A stretch of 7,372 bases of DNA from Actinomycetota bacterium (GTDB taxonomy: Bacteria; Actinomycetota; Actinomycetes; S36-B12; UBA5976), in the NCBI GenBank assembly GCA_009704345.1, contig WLEH01000048.1, forward strand, positions 1 through 7,372, given 5' to 3'. Shown piece by piece: positions 1-6,727 of this stretch. The notes below the pieces were generated by a model, which did not search any database, was not told the DNA's origin, and worked only from the letters and a program-made list of their open reading frames with translations. Each line of letters starts with the position of its first letter. Positions within the stretch are counted from its first letter, which is position 1. A program made the position numbers and the translations under genes.

Positions 1-406
1 AAGTGATGATCACAGGAACAGAAACGTTATAAGGCAGGTTTGCAACGAGTGCCGTTGGTTGCACAGTTAAATCAGACACTTCTAATTCCAACGCATCTTT
101 ATAATGAACTTCTAGTCGACTTATGAATTCTGGAAGATACTGAACAACTGTTTGCGGTAGTTGTGCTACAAAGCGTTGATCAATATCAACTGCAATTACC
201 TTTTGGCAATTTGGCAGCAAGCCTAATGTGAGCGAACCTAAGCCGGGCCCAACTTCTAACACGATATCGGTGGGGTCTAGCTGAGCCTCCTTCACAATTT
301 TTCGAACAATATTTCCATCATGCACGAAGTTCTGACCGAGTTTTTTGGTAGGTTTAACCGATAGCACTTTTAATAGTTGATTTATTTCATTAGGCCCAAG
401 CAGCAT
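1..406 (-). CDS. rsmA: 16S rRNA dimethyladenosine transferase RsmA (KsgA), N-terminal part, cut by window edge
   Basis: I translated this from the ATG at 406-404; 135 codons are visible before the window ends. The family dimethylates two adjacent adenines (A1518 and A1519 in E. coli numbering) near the 3' end of 16S rRNA, a late step in 30S maturation. Visible landmarks are KKLGQNFVHD (residues 21-30), the SAM-binding loop EVGPGLGSLT (51-60), an acidic residue ending strand 2 (D74 in AVDID), D104 in the KDAL segment, and the catalytic NLPYNV motif (123-128). The LGQNFVHD and TALVANLPYNV wording is typical of actinobacterial members. The ATG overlaps the tatD stop by one base (TAATG), and a GGTGA ribosome-binding site lies at 411-415, 4 nt upstream, so translation is probably coupled to tatD. 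The C-terminal half is outside the window, so the gene's integrity cannot be judged. Confidence 0.96.
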   Translation of the reverse strand, partial: MLLGPNEINQLLKVLSVKPTKKLGQNFVHDGNIVRKIVKEAQLDPTDIVLEVGPGLGSLTLGLLPNCQKVIAVDIDQRFVAQLPQTVVQYLPEFISRLEVHYKDALELEVSDLTVQPTALVANLPYNVSVPVIIT

Positions 407-1272
407 TAGTTCACCAAATTAAAGGCACGGTTGGTGTTGTTCATCACGGCATCACATAATTGAGTTAAATCCTCACCACGATGATCTGCCATAAATCGCA
501 TCGTGTAGCCGATCATGTAGGAAGCATTCGGCGAACCACGATGAGGATCTGGAGTTAAAAATGGCGCATCAGTTTCAACCAAAACTCGGTCCTGTGGCGT
601 AACGCTTAGCGCTTCCCTTAAATTTGTGGCATTCTTAAACGTCACTGTGCCTGCAAAAGACAGATAAAAACCGCGATCAAGACAGGCTTTAGCAAAATCC
701 GCATCGCCTGAGAAGCAATGCATCATTACCCGCTTTGGGATCCCTTCGCTATCGAGCACTCGCAGAATATCTTGATGGGAATCTCGATCGTGGATCATTA
801 AAGTCTTATCAAGTCTTTTTGCAAGATCAATGTGATACCGAAAAGATTCCTCTTGTATTTTCAAATCCGACAGCTCAGTAGTGCGAAAGAAGTCCATGCC
901 GGTTTCACCAACCGCGACACACTTCTCCGCTGTTGCTAACTCCGCGATTTCAGTTAACGCTGCCTGAAAAGCAACTATTCCTTTTTCTCGAGCAATCCGC
1001 GGCGCTTCATTTGGGTGAAGCGCCACTGCGGCAAAAACATTTGGGTAACGTTTTGCAAACTCAATAGCAAACCGAGCGCCAGGAATCTCACAACCGACAT
1101 TTACTAATTTTGTGACATTCACTTCATTTGCCAAATCAAGCAATGATTCTATTTCCGCCTGATCTTTATCTAAATCCAATGCATTATGAGATCTGCCAGT
1201 CCCCATATCAATATGAACATGAGCATCAGCAACTGCAGCCGGTAATCGCTGTGGTAGCGGCGGCAGCGTCAC
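406..1272 (-). CDS. tatD: TatD-family metal-dependent hydrolase / DNase
   Basis: This 288-residue protein is an amidohydrolase-fold TIM barrel of the TatD family. Members are Mg-dependent 3'-5' exonucleases or DNases in the cytoplasm, linked in some species to DNA repair; the exact substrate here is not shown. All expected metal ligands are visible: DAHVH at 16-20 (D16, H18, H20), E123 in VGETGMDF, H161 in MIHDRD, H185 in MMHCFSGD and D235 in ETDAPFLTP. Length is slightly above the usual 255-270 because of a short N-terminal extension before DAHVH. The start is a GTG touching the metG stop (TAAGTG), supported by a strong Shine-Dalgarno inside metG's last codons. It lies between metG and rsmA, as in M. 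tuberculosis (Rv1007c-Rv1010), but without the rpfB gene found there. Confidence 0.95.
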   Translation of the reverse strand: MTLPPLPQRLPAAVADAHVHIDMGTGRSHNALDLDKDQAEIESLLDLANEVNVTKLVNVGCEIPGARFAIEFAKRYPNVFAAVALHPNEAPRIAREKGIVAFQAALTEIAELATAEKCVAVGETGMDFFRTTELSDLKIQEESFRYHIDLAKRLDKTLMIHDRDSHQDILRVLDSEGIPKRVMMHCFSGDADFAKACLDRGFYLSFAGTVTFKNATNLREALSVTPQDRVLVETDAPFLTPDPHRGSPNASYMIGYTMRFMADHRGEDLTQLCDAVMNNTNRAFNLVN

Positions 1273-2856
1273 TTATGCTTCCTCGGCAAGTCTGGGAAAT
1301 AATGATTCTTTCTTTTCGGTAATCGTGCCTACTGGCAACTGACCCCATTCCCCAGCCGAACGCATTAACTGGTCCTTAATACTGCCAAGTGCAGTTGCGC
1401 CCAACATTTGCCATAGCAAAGTTGTTGCTTTAGGCATTACTGGGTGATGTAACACAGCGATTGCTCGCAACGATTCAGCGATAACATATAAAACGGTATC
1501 TAGTCGAGCGCGATTTGCCTCGTTTTTGGCTAACACCCATGGTGCTTGTTCGGTGACGTATAGATTCACCGCATCAACGATCTCTTTGGTAAATGTGATT
1601 GCAGTTGCAATATCGAAGCTGTCAATTGCTTCGTCTGCTTTCTTGGCATTGCTTGCTATTAAATCGATGATTTGCTGATCTGCCGGTAGATACTCCCCTG
1701 GCGCCGGCACTCTCGTATCGCAGTATTTTTCCAGCATTGCCGTTAATCGCGATGCTAAATTACCTAACCCATTAGCCAATTCAGCGGTGTATCGTGCTGA
1801 GATATCTTCCCAAGAAAATGAGCCATCTTGGCCAAAGTTGATTGCGCGCATGAAGTAATAGCGAAATGCATCAGAACCAAAGTGATCAACTATTTGATTA
1901 GGTGAAATTCCAGTTAGTTTTGATTTACTCATCTTTTCGCCACCAACTAATAGCCAGCCATGGGCATAAACAGTTCGGGGCAATGGCAAACCAGCAGCAA
2001 GCAACATAGCCGGCCAATAAACTGCGTGGAATCTGAGAATATCTTTTCCAACTAAATGAACTGCTGGCCAAAACTTTTCGAATTGTGCTTTATTACTGCC
2101 GTCCGCATAACCTGAATAATTGATTGCAGTGGCGTAGTTCAATAAGGCATCAAACCAAACGTAAATAACTTGATCGTTATCCCATGGCACTTGAATTCCC
2201 CAACCAACCGTGGAGCGTGACATCGAGATATCTTGCAGACCCTGTTTCAGAAACGACATTACTTCGTTGTAGGCAGATTCAGGTTGAATTCGATCCGGAT
2301 TTGCTTCATAGTGCGAAATTAGCTCTGCTTGGAATTTAGATAGTGCAAAGAAATAATTGTTTTCTTGCAAAATTTCAACTGGCTTGGAATGAATCGGACA
2401 GCAATCTTTGCCCTGATATTCACCAGTACCGTCAACTAAATCACCCGGTAGTTTAAATTCTTCACAACCAACACAATACGGGCCTTCATATTTACCCTGC
2501 GTTACAAATCCGTTGTCCTTGAGTCGCTGCCAGAATGCTTGTACGCCCAATTTGTGACGGTCATCAGTTGTTCTAATAAAGTCGTCGTTAGATGCATCGA
2601 TTGTGGCAAGCACTGGCAACCAAGCGCTGTTCACCAAGTTGTCACACCACTGCTGCGGTGTCACATTATTTGCCGCAGCAGCCCGTTCCACTTTAGTGCC
2701 ATGTTCATCAGTGCCCGTTAAAAACCAAACTTCCTCGCCACGCATCCGATGCCAGCGTGACAACAAATCTGCAGCACAAGTGGTGTACGCATGTCCGATG
2801 TGTGGGGCATCGTTGACGTAATAAATAGGCGTTGTGATGTAGAAGGAGTTGGCCAT
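1273..2856 (-). CDS. metG: Methionyl-tRNA synthetase MetG
   Basis: This 527-residue class I aminoacyl-tRNA synthetase charges tRNA-Met with methionine in the cytoplasm, which is essential for initiation and elongation. Sequence signs are the HIGH-type motif APHIGHAY (17-24), the second ATP motif KMSKS (308-312), and the conserved WFDALLNY (234-241) and GKDILRFHAVYWPA (270-283) segments. The connective-peptide zinc site appears as C128-x2-C131 plus C153-P-I-H156, one knuckle. The protein ends after the helical anticodon-binding domain with LFPRL, like mycobacterial MetS, and has no C-terminal tRNA-binding (EMAP/Trbp111) domain. The ATG is preceded by AGGA at 2864-2867, 7 nt upstream. It sits 9 nt after rsmI and abuts tatD, so it is probably co-transcribed with both. 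I see no T-box or other leader structure. Confidence 0.97.
   Translation of the reverse strand: MANSFYITTPIYYVNDAPHIGHAYTTCAADLLSRWHRMRGEEVWFLTGTDEHGTKVERAAAANNVTPQQWCDNLVNSAWLPVLATIDASNDDFIRTTDDRHKLGVQAFWQRLKDNGFVTQGKYEGPYCVGCEEFKLPGDLVDGTGEYQGKDCCPIHSKPVEILQENNYFFALSKFQAELISHYEANPDRIQPESAYNEVMSFLKQGLQDISMSRSTVGWGIQVPWDNDQVIYVWFDALLNYATAINYSGYADGSNKAQFEKFWPAVHLVGKDILRFHAVYWPAMLLAAGLPLPRTVYAHGWLLVGGEKMSKSKLTGISPNQIVDHFGSDAFRYYFMRAINFGQDGSFSWEDISARYTAELANGLGNLASRLTAMLEKYCDTRVPAPGEYLPADQQIIDLIASNAKKADEAIDSFDIATAITFTKEIVDAVNLYVTEQAPWVLAKNEANRARLDTVLYVIAESLRAIAVLHHPVMPKATTLLWQMLGATALGSIKDQLMRSAGEWGQLPVGTITEKKESLFPRLAEEA
1278..1284 (-). promoter_or_regulatory. Ribosome-binding site supporting the GTG start of tatD
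   Basis: On the minus strand this reads GAGGAAG and lies inside the last codons of metG, about 5 nt before the GTG that abuts the metG TAA. It decides the GTG start and suggests that ribosomes finishing metG can begin tatD. Confidence 0.65.
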
Positions 2857-2865
2857 TGCTAAATC

Positions 2866-3720
2866 CTATGCTTTCGGGGATTTAGCCACTAGGTCGTACA
2901 CCTCTCGCTTGGCCAGATTCAATTGTTTAGCCACTGCTGCAATTGCCGACTTTCGATCCGTTGCTGCCAGCGGGTGAGCTGCCACCAACGCCAAAATACG
3001 AACTTGGTCAGCCGGATTGGCAAGATCGAGCTTTGGTGCATCTCCACAACCGGAAATAACCAGCGTTACCTCTCCTAATACTTCGTTCGTTGCCCAGCTC
3101 GATAACTCAGCTAAGTCACCACGCACCACTTCTTCATAAGTTTTTGTTAATTCTCGACATATCGCACCTTTTCGATCTGCTCCAAAAATTTCTCGCATGT
3201 CCTGCAATGTTGCTTGCAGGCGATGCGGCGCTTCAAAAAAGACCATAGTTCGGCGCTCATCGCCCAATTCAGTTAACTGCGATTTTCGCTCGCCTGCTTT
3301 TCGGGACAAAAAACCTTCAAAGCAAAATCGATCGGTGGGCAATCCACTAACGGCAAGCGCCGCAGTTACCGCAGATGGACCTGGCACAGTTGTTACGCGA
3401 TATCCGGCATTAATTGCCGCAACCACAATTCGATAACCAGGATCTGAAATTGTTGGCATCCCCGCATCGGTCAACAATACGACGTTTTCTCCGCGTTCTA
3501 GGGCGGCTAGTAACTCAGTTACTCGATCAGATTCAGTTGCATCATGATATGAAACAACTTTTGCTTTTTTTACAACTCCTAAATCAGCTGCGATGCGAAA
3601 GTATCTACGAGTATCTTCGGCTGCGATTAGATCTGCTTGCGATAGAACTTGAACCAAATGGGGCGAGGCATCGCTGGTATTGCCAATTGGCATACCCAGC
3701 AAAATAAGCAAGCCGTTCAA
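2866..3720 (-). CDS. rsmI: 16S rRNA 2'-O-ribose methyltransferase RsmI (C1402)
   Basis: This 284-residue tetrapyrrole-methylase-fold enzyme uses SAM to methylate the 2'-OH of C1402 in the decoding centre of 16S rRNA. The family motifs appear in order: GMPIGN (9-14), AAEDTRR (33-39), DAGMPTISDPG (85-95), PGPSA (113-117), FEAPHR (162-167) and RELTK (189-193). A small C-terminal helix-turn-helix-like domain follows at about 235-280, with KSAIAAVAKQLNL in its middle. Length is normal. The start is TTG at 3720-3718: the first beta strand (LLILLG) begins before the internal Met10, and AAAGGGG at 3727-3733 lies 6 nt upstream, so the TTG fits better than the internal ATG. It sits immediately before metG, as is common in actinobacteria. 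Confidence 0.97.
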   Translation of the reverse strand: MNGLLILLGMPIGNTSDASPHLVQVLSQADLIAAEDTRRYFRIAADLGVVKKAKVVSYHDATESDRVTELLAALERGENVVLLTDAGMPTISDPGYRIVVAAINAGYRVTTVPGPSAVTAALAVSGLPTDRFCFEGFLSRKAGERKSQLTELGDERRTMVFFEAPHRLQATLQDMREIFGADRKGAICRELTKTYEEVVRGDLAELSSWATNEVLGEVTLVISGCGDAPKLDLANPADQVRILALVAAHPLAATDRKSAIAAVAKQLNLAKREVYDLVAKSPKA

Positions 3721-3782
3721 CTAATGCCCCTTTGATACCTGATAGCCCAGATTAGCACCGGAAAAAGGTGCAGATCGCAATT
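3721..3782 (-). other. 62-bp spacer upstream of rsmI with a small inverted repeat
   Basis: This is the largest minus-strand gap. It holds an inverted repeat GCACC/GGTGC (3755-3759 and 3767-3771, 7-nt spacer). No T tract follows on either strand, so it does not look like an intrinsic terminator. A weak -10-like TAATCT (minus strand, 3754-3749) lies just after the repeat, with no well-spaced -35 box. An internal promoter for rsmI-metG-tatD-rsmA is possible but unproven. Confidence 0.3.
3727..3733 (-). promoter_or_regulatory. Ribosome-binding site supporting the TTG start of rsmI
   Basis: On the minus strand this reads AAAGGGG, 6 nt before TTG. It pairs well with the 16S rRNA tail, allowing one G-U pair, and supports TTG rather than the internal ATG ten codons in. 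Confidence 0.6.
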
Positions 3783-4475
3783 TTACTGCTTGCGAAATAC
3801 TGCAAGATAAGCTGGATGAATTGGATAGATTTTAGTCAGCCAAGCTGGGTAATGAGGCAAATAACTGTCCCTTACGGAAATGAAGCCATTTGACTCAAAC
3901 AATTCTCTTACCTGCTTGCCGCTAGGCCGATAAATATGAGTTGGATCTGAGTCATAAAGTTTCTTATACTCCCAGCGAGTTAATGAGTTAGAGATTGTTG
4001 GTAAATGAACTAACACGATTGAGTTGGTGTGGCAGACCGCTGAAATTGAATTAACTCCCGCAACTGGATTGTTTAGATGTTCAATAACATTGTTCGCAAG
4101 CACTAAATCAAAGGTTTCTTCGAAGTCAATTGGTCGTTCCAGGTTTCCTTGCTTAAAAAAATATGTGGGATTTCGACCAGCAGCAATCTCAATGGCGTGG
4201 TGGGAAATGTCTATTCCAACTAACTTTGCTGCCCCTGCAAAATTTTCCAAAAGCCAACCGTACCCACATCCAACGTCAAGAACTTTTGATTCTGCAATCG
4301 GAACTGAGCTGTATCTTTTGTAAAGTCTCACCAATGATCTGTCTCGAATTTTGTCTAACTTAGATTGCTTTGGTTTACCTTTGTCATCTTTTGACCCATA
4401 CAATTGGGAGAAATATTCAGCACCTGCATGTTCTTTTTGGAAATCGGCACTGTGATCGCTTCGCGATGTATTCAT
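3783..4475 (-). CDS. Class I SAM-dependent methyltransferase, substrate unknown
   Basis: This 230-residue protein has a Rossmann-fold methyltransferase core of the Methyltransf_11/23 type. Motif I is VLDVGCGYGWLLENF (65-79). The acidic residue that binds the SAM ribose is D89 in VGIDIS. The next loop is FDLVLANNVIEHLNNP (122-137), with the EHL wording typical of ubiquinone/glycan-type small-molecule methyltransferases. A DPTHIYRPS segment (177-185) followed by ELFESNGF (191-198) is common in methyltransferases of polysaccharide and secondary-metabolite clusters. The first 50 residues are charged and Lys-rich with no signal peptide, so it is probably cytosolic. Nothing identifies the substrate. 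The start ATG has only a weak upstream GAG and lies 11 nt after the sepX-like stop, suggesting co-transcription. My count gives 244 G+C of 600 for 3841-4440 (41%), lower than parts of metG (142/300) and rsmI (95/180). It is not part of the usual actinobacterial gene order here, so it may have been inserted. Confidence 0.88.
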   Translation of the reverse strand: MNTSRSDHSADFQKEHAGAEYFSQLYGSKDDKGKPKQSKLDKIRDRSLVRLYKRYSSVPIAESKVLDVGCGYGWLLENFAGAAKLVGIDISHHAIEIAAGRNPTYFFKQGNLERPIDFEETFDLVLANNVIEHLNNPVAGVNSISAVCHTNSIVLVHLPTISNSLTRWEYKKLYDSDPTHIYRPSGKQVRELFESNGFISVRDSYLPHYPAWLTKIYPIHPAYLAVFRKQ

Positions 4476-4486
4476 AACTCTAACAC

Positions 4487-5107
4487 TTAGCCAGCCGCTG
4501 ATCGCTTATCTAACGAATCGTCAATTATTGAATCAAGCTGTATCTCATCGGACTGAATTTCTAGTTCGGCTCCTGCTTGTAAAGCAGTTTGTGCCGCTGC
4601 CAAATCAAGCATTTGCTGACCAGTTAGGCCAGGAGATGATTCATACACAACTCGATTTGGCATTACTGGTGGAGTTGCATTCCACTCTTTCGCTTGAGCT
4701 GCTAATTCGGCTCGAGAAACATTTAATCTTGCTCTTGTTACTGGAGCAGTTTGTACCTCTTGAATTTTTATTGCACGCCAAGCTATAGCAAAAAAACTAA
4801 ACAACAATATTGCTGGCATCACCATTAACACCCAAAGTCCTGTAACAATCGAAACTACTGATCCAAAAACGGTGACCGCACTCAAAATCAAAACAGTACG
4901 GCGGCGCCTCGCTGCAGCTAGTTGGGCCGGAGTCATGGCACGATAAGTGGGAACTTCACGATTGGGGACAGCCCCTAACAAGGACATCGAACGATTGAAT
5001 TTATCAATACTGCCCAATTCATTTTGGGTTAATCGCTTTAACCACATCGGGACCAAGACGGCAGCCCAAAGCACTACGATCGATAAATAGAGCAGTCCTG
5101 ATCCCAC
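4487..5107 (-). CDS. sepX: SepX/GlpR-like actinobacterial division-associated membrane protein
   Basis: This 206-residue membrane protein has an N-terminal hydrophobic helix (about 3-22, GLLYLSIVVLWAAVLVP then MWLKR) and a short hydrophilic loop with FNRSMSLLG (37-45). A basic ARRRR (66-70) leads into two adjacent hydrophobic helices (about 71-90 and 92-111), then a mostly hydrophilic C-terminal region. The tail is acidic, with 8 Asp/Glu in 181-200. The WAAxLVPMWL start and the ARRRR-TM-TM arrangement match the actinobacterial family called SepX in Streptomyces and GLPR in Corynebacterium (Rv0996-type), which takes part in cell division. The position directly after rimJ also matches M. tuberculosis (Rv0995-Rv0996). 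The start is GTG: an in-frame stop lies shortly upstream and no other start codon intervenes. No Shine-Dalgarno is visible. The function is inferred from family and context; the identification rests on pattern recognition, not an alignment. Confidence 0.75.
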   Translation of the reverse strand: MGSGLLYLSIVVLWAAVLVPMWLKRLTQNELGSIDKFNRSMSLLGAVPNREVPTYRAMTPAQLAAARRRRTVLILSAVTVFGSVVSIVTGLWVLMVMPAILLFSFFAIAWRAIKIQEVQTAPVTRARLNVSRAELAAQAKEWNATPPVMPNRVVYESSPGLTGQQMLDLAAAQTALQAGAELEIQSDEIQLDSIIDDSLDKRSAAG

Positions 5108-5159
5108 GGAAACAAAGTATGGATTTAAAGCAACTGATCAAAGGTGAGGCTCGCCGCAA
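5108..5159 (-). promoter_or_regulatory. Possible promoter for a leaderless sepX-like transcript
   Basis: The gap has no Shine-Dalgarno before the GTG at 5107. On the minus strand a -10-like CATACT (5121-5116) ends 8 nt before the start codon, the spacing expected if transcription begins at or near the GTG. Leaderless mRNAs are common in actinobacteria. No convincing -35 box is seen. A 13-bp near-palindrome, GGTGAGGCTCGCC (plus strand, 5143-5155), lies between the rimJ stop and this box; it could be an operator or chance. Confidence 0.35.
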
Positions 5160-5780
5160 TTAACCCCAGCGACTAATCAATCCAACTCCAATTTCAGAAC
5201 TGTCAATTGCAAATATTTCATGGTCTTGCCAATCCCCAGCGATATGCAAAAAGCGAGGTCTAAGACCTTCAGAGCGCAACTCTAACTTCTCCACTACTCG
5301 CAAACTTGCTTGATTCTCTGGGCGAATCGCAATTTCCACTCGATGAAAATCCCGATCTAGCAGTAGATAATCAATCAGCAATGCCACAGCTCTTGGCGTG
5401 TAACCACGCCCTGCAAATCGCTGGTCAATCCAATATCCAATCTGGCAACTCCGGGCCGCGCCATAAACCATATTCGCCGCGGTTATGAGTCCAATCTGTT
5501 TGCCCCTAGTTCGCATCGCCAGGGTTAGCCCGCTGCCAGATTTATTTGCTTTACGAGCTGAAAAATATAGTGAAAAAAATGCTTGGTTAGATGCGGAATC
5601 AAATATTGATTTTGAAAGTACCTCATCGGAGAATCTTGATTTAGGAAGAGTTGCGTCCCAAGGTAAAAACCAATCTCGATTTAGCTCTCTGATTTTCAAA
5701 TAGTTTTTTCGATCGCGTAGCCTAATCGCTGACAACTCTAAGTCTTTATGTCGTAACACAACTGAGTTGCTTTGCTGCAT
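5160..5780 (-). CDS. rimJ: RimJ/RimL-type GNAT N-acetyltransferase
   Basis: This 206-residue GNAT-fold enzyme transfers acetyl from acetyl-CoA to an amino group. In E. coli the family acetylates N-termini of ribosomal proteins (S5 for RimJ, S18 and L12 for RimI and RimL); the target here is not known. Landmarks are NRDWFLPWDATLP (34-46), usual in actinobacterial RimJ, then IGYWIDQRFAGRGYTPRA (114-131), where RFAGRGY is the acetyl-CoA pyrophosphate loop. After these come HRVEIAIRPENQASLRVVEKL (146-166) and a closing GDWQDHEIFAI (182-192). The segment 47-90 is rich in Ser and Lys and looks variable. The ATG overlaps the galU stop (TAATG), with AAAGGG at 5786-5791 located 5 nt upstream, so the gene is probably coupled to galU. 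In M. tuberculosis moeA1 separates galU from rimJ; here nothing does. Confidence 0.93.
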   Translation of the reverse strand: MQQSNSVVLRHKDLELSAIRLRDRKNYLKIRELNRDWFLPWDATLPKSRFSDEVLSKSIFDSASNQAFFSLYFSARKANKSGSGLTLAMRTRGKQIGLITAANMVYGAARSCQIGYWIDQRFAGRGYTPRAVALLIDYLLLDRDFHRVEIAIRPENQASLRVVEKLELRSEGLRPRFLHIAGDWQDHEIFAIDSSEIGVGLISRWG

Positions 5781-6667
5781 TAAAACCCTTTAACAAAATT
5801 CGTTAACCAGGATTTGAATTCAGTACCGATATCCGATCTTCGTGTTGCCAACTCAACTACTGTTGTCATGTAACCAAAGATTTCACCAGTATCAAATCGC
5901 TCGCCCTCATAAATTAGACCATGTACTTTTCCAACCTTTGGATCCGTACTGTTTGCGAGCACCTTTAGCGCATCCGTTAATTGAATTTCACCACCCTTAC
6001 CAGGTTTGGTGTTCTCTAAAATTCCAAAAATTGCTGGATTCAGCACGTACCTGCCCAGTACCGCAAGATCACTTGGCGCATCTGCTGGATCTGGCTTTTC
6101 CACTAAATCAGTTATCTCTACTATATTTTCATCTGTAGTTGGCTTCACCGCAGCAACACCATAACGTGATATTTCGGTTTTTGGCACTCGTTTCAATAAC
6201 AAAACTGAACCACCATGTGTTGCCAAAACCGAAAACATTTGTTGCAGCACATTGTTTTCAGCTGGAATAATTTCGTCACCTAACAACACTGCAAAAGTTT
6301 CATCACCAACATGAGCTTTGGCGCAGAGCACAGCATGACCTAATCCAGCTGGCGTGCCTTGCCTGGCATAATGGATTTGCGCTAATTGTGCCGGACCTCG
6401 AACTGCGCTTAACTTTTCTAGATCATTTCGCTCCTGCAGCATCTTCTCTAATTCACCGTTGTAATCAAAATGATCTTCTAGTGCTCGCTTTGCGCGACCA
6501 GTAACAAACAGCACATCTGATAACCCAGCTGCAACTGCTTCTTCAACCACATACTGAATCACGGGCCTATCAACAATTGGTAGCATCTCTTTTGGCGTAG
6601 CTTTTGTAGCTGGCAGAAATCGAGTTCCCATCCCAGCAACTGGCAAAACTGCTTTGCGGACCACCAT
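5780..6667 (-). CDS. galU: UTP--glucose-1-phosphate uridylyltransferase GalU
   Basis: This 295-residue cytosolic nucleotidyltransferase makes UDP-glucose and pyrophosphate from UTP and glucose-1-phosphate. UDP-glucose feeds envelope glycans, trehalose and nucleotide-sugar pathways. The nucleotide-binding start is complete: AGMGTRFLPATKATPKEML (11-29) with K26. Other family marks are VTGRAKRALEDHFD (55-68), QGTPAGLGHAV (103-113), LLGDEI (128-133) with the metal-binding D131, LVEKPDP (188-194) with K191, GGEIQLTDAL (225-234) and GERFDTG (255-261). Length is normal for the actinobacterial form. The ATG at 6667-6665 is followed by GTG GTC; a weak GAGAAAG lies about 10 nt upstream. As first gene of the minus-strand series, it should be transcribed from the divergent spacer to its right. 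Confidence 0.97.
   Translation of the reverse strand: MVVRKAVLPVAGMGTRFLPATKATPKEMLPIVDRPVIQYVVEEAVAAGLSDVLFVTGRAKRALEDHFDYNGELEKMLQERNDLEKLSAVRGPAQLAQIHYARQGTPAGLGHAVLCAKAHVGDETFAVLLGDEIIPAENNVLQQMFSVLATHGGSVLLLKRVPKTEISRYGVAAVKPTTDENIVEITDLVEKPDPADAPSDLAVLGRYVLNPAIFGILENTKPGKGGEIQLTDALKVLANSTDPKVGKVHGLIYEGERFDTGEIFGYMTTVVELATRRSDIGTEFKSWLTNFVKGF
5786..5791 (-). promoter_or_regulatory. Ribosome-binding site of rimJ inside the galU 3' end
   Basis: On the minus strand this reads AAAGGG and encodes part of GalU's last residues (VKGF). It is 5 nt from the rimJ ATG, which shares a base with the galU stop. Confidence 0.55.
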
Positions 6668-6727
6668 CGCGACACTACTTTCTCAAATAAAACTCGGTTT
6701 CAGACCGTATCCTGCCACGATACTGCC
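6668..6727. promoter_or_regulatory. Divergent promoter region between galU and the cyclo-ligase gene
   Basis: This 60-bp spacer must carry start signals for both directions unless transcription enters from outside. Short symmetric elements are visible on the plus strand: CGGT/ACCG (6695-6698 and 6704-6707) and GTATC/GATAC (6707-6711 and 6719-6723). CTGCCA is also repeated 11 bp apart (6712-6717 and 6723-6728). A -10-like TATCCT (6708-6713) faces the cyclo-ligase, and TTTTAT (minus strand, near 6693-6688) faces galU. Neither has a clear -35 partner. No Shine-Dalgarno precedes the ATG at 6728. Confidence 0.45.

Noticed and set aside
3414..3707. 97-codon plus-strand frame opposite rsmI, Leu- and Gln-rich
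   Set aside because: Its composition is what the complement of rsmI codons gives; no domain or start signal is visible.
3755..3771. GCACC/GGTGC inverted repeat as a rho-independent terminator
   Set aside because: The stem is only 5 bp and no T run follows on either strand.
3721..3782. T-box, riboswitch or tRNA in the spacer upstream of rsmI-metG
   Set aside because: The spacer is too short and has none of the expected conserved elements.
4024..4363. Plus-strand reading frames opposite the methyltransferase
   Set aside because: They lie antisense to a gene with clear motifs, have no recognisable domain or ribosome-binding site, and look like shadow frames.
5842..6138. 98-codon plus-strand frame opposite galU
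   Set aside because: Antisense to the conserved GalU core; low-information Leu/His/Pro-rich protein with no homology I recognise.
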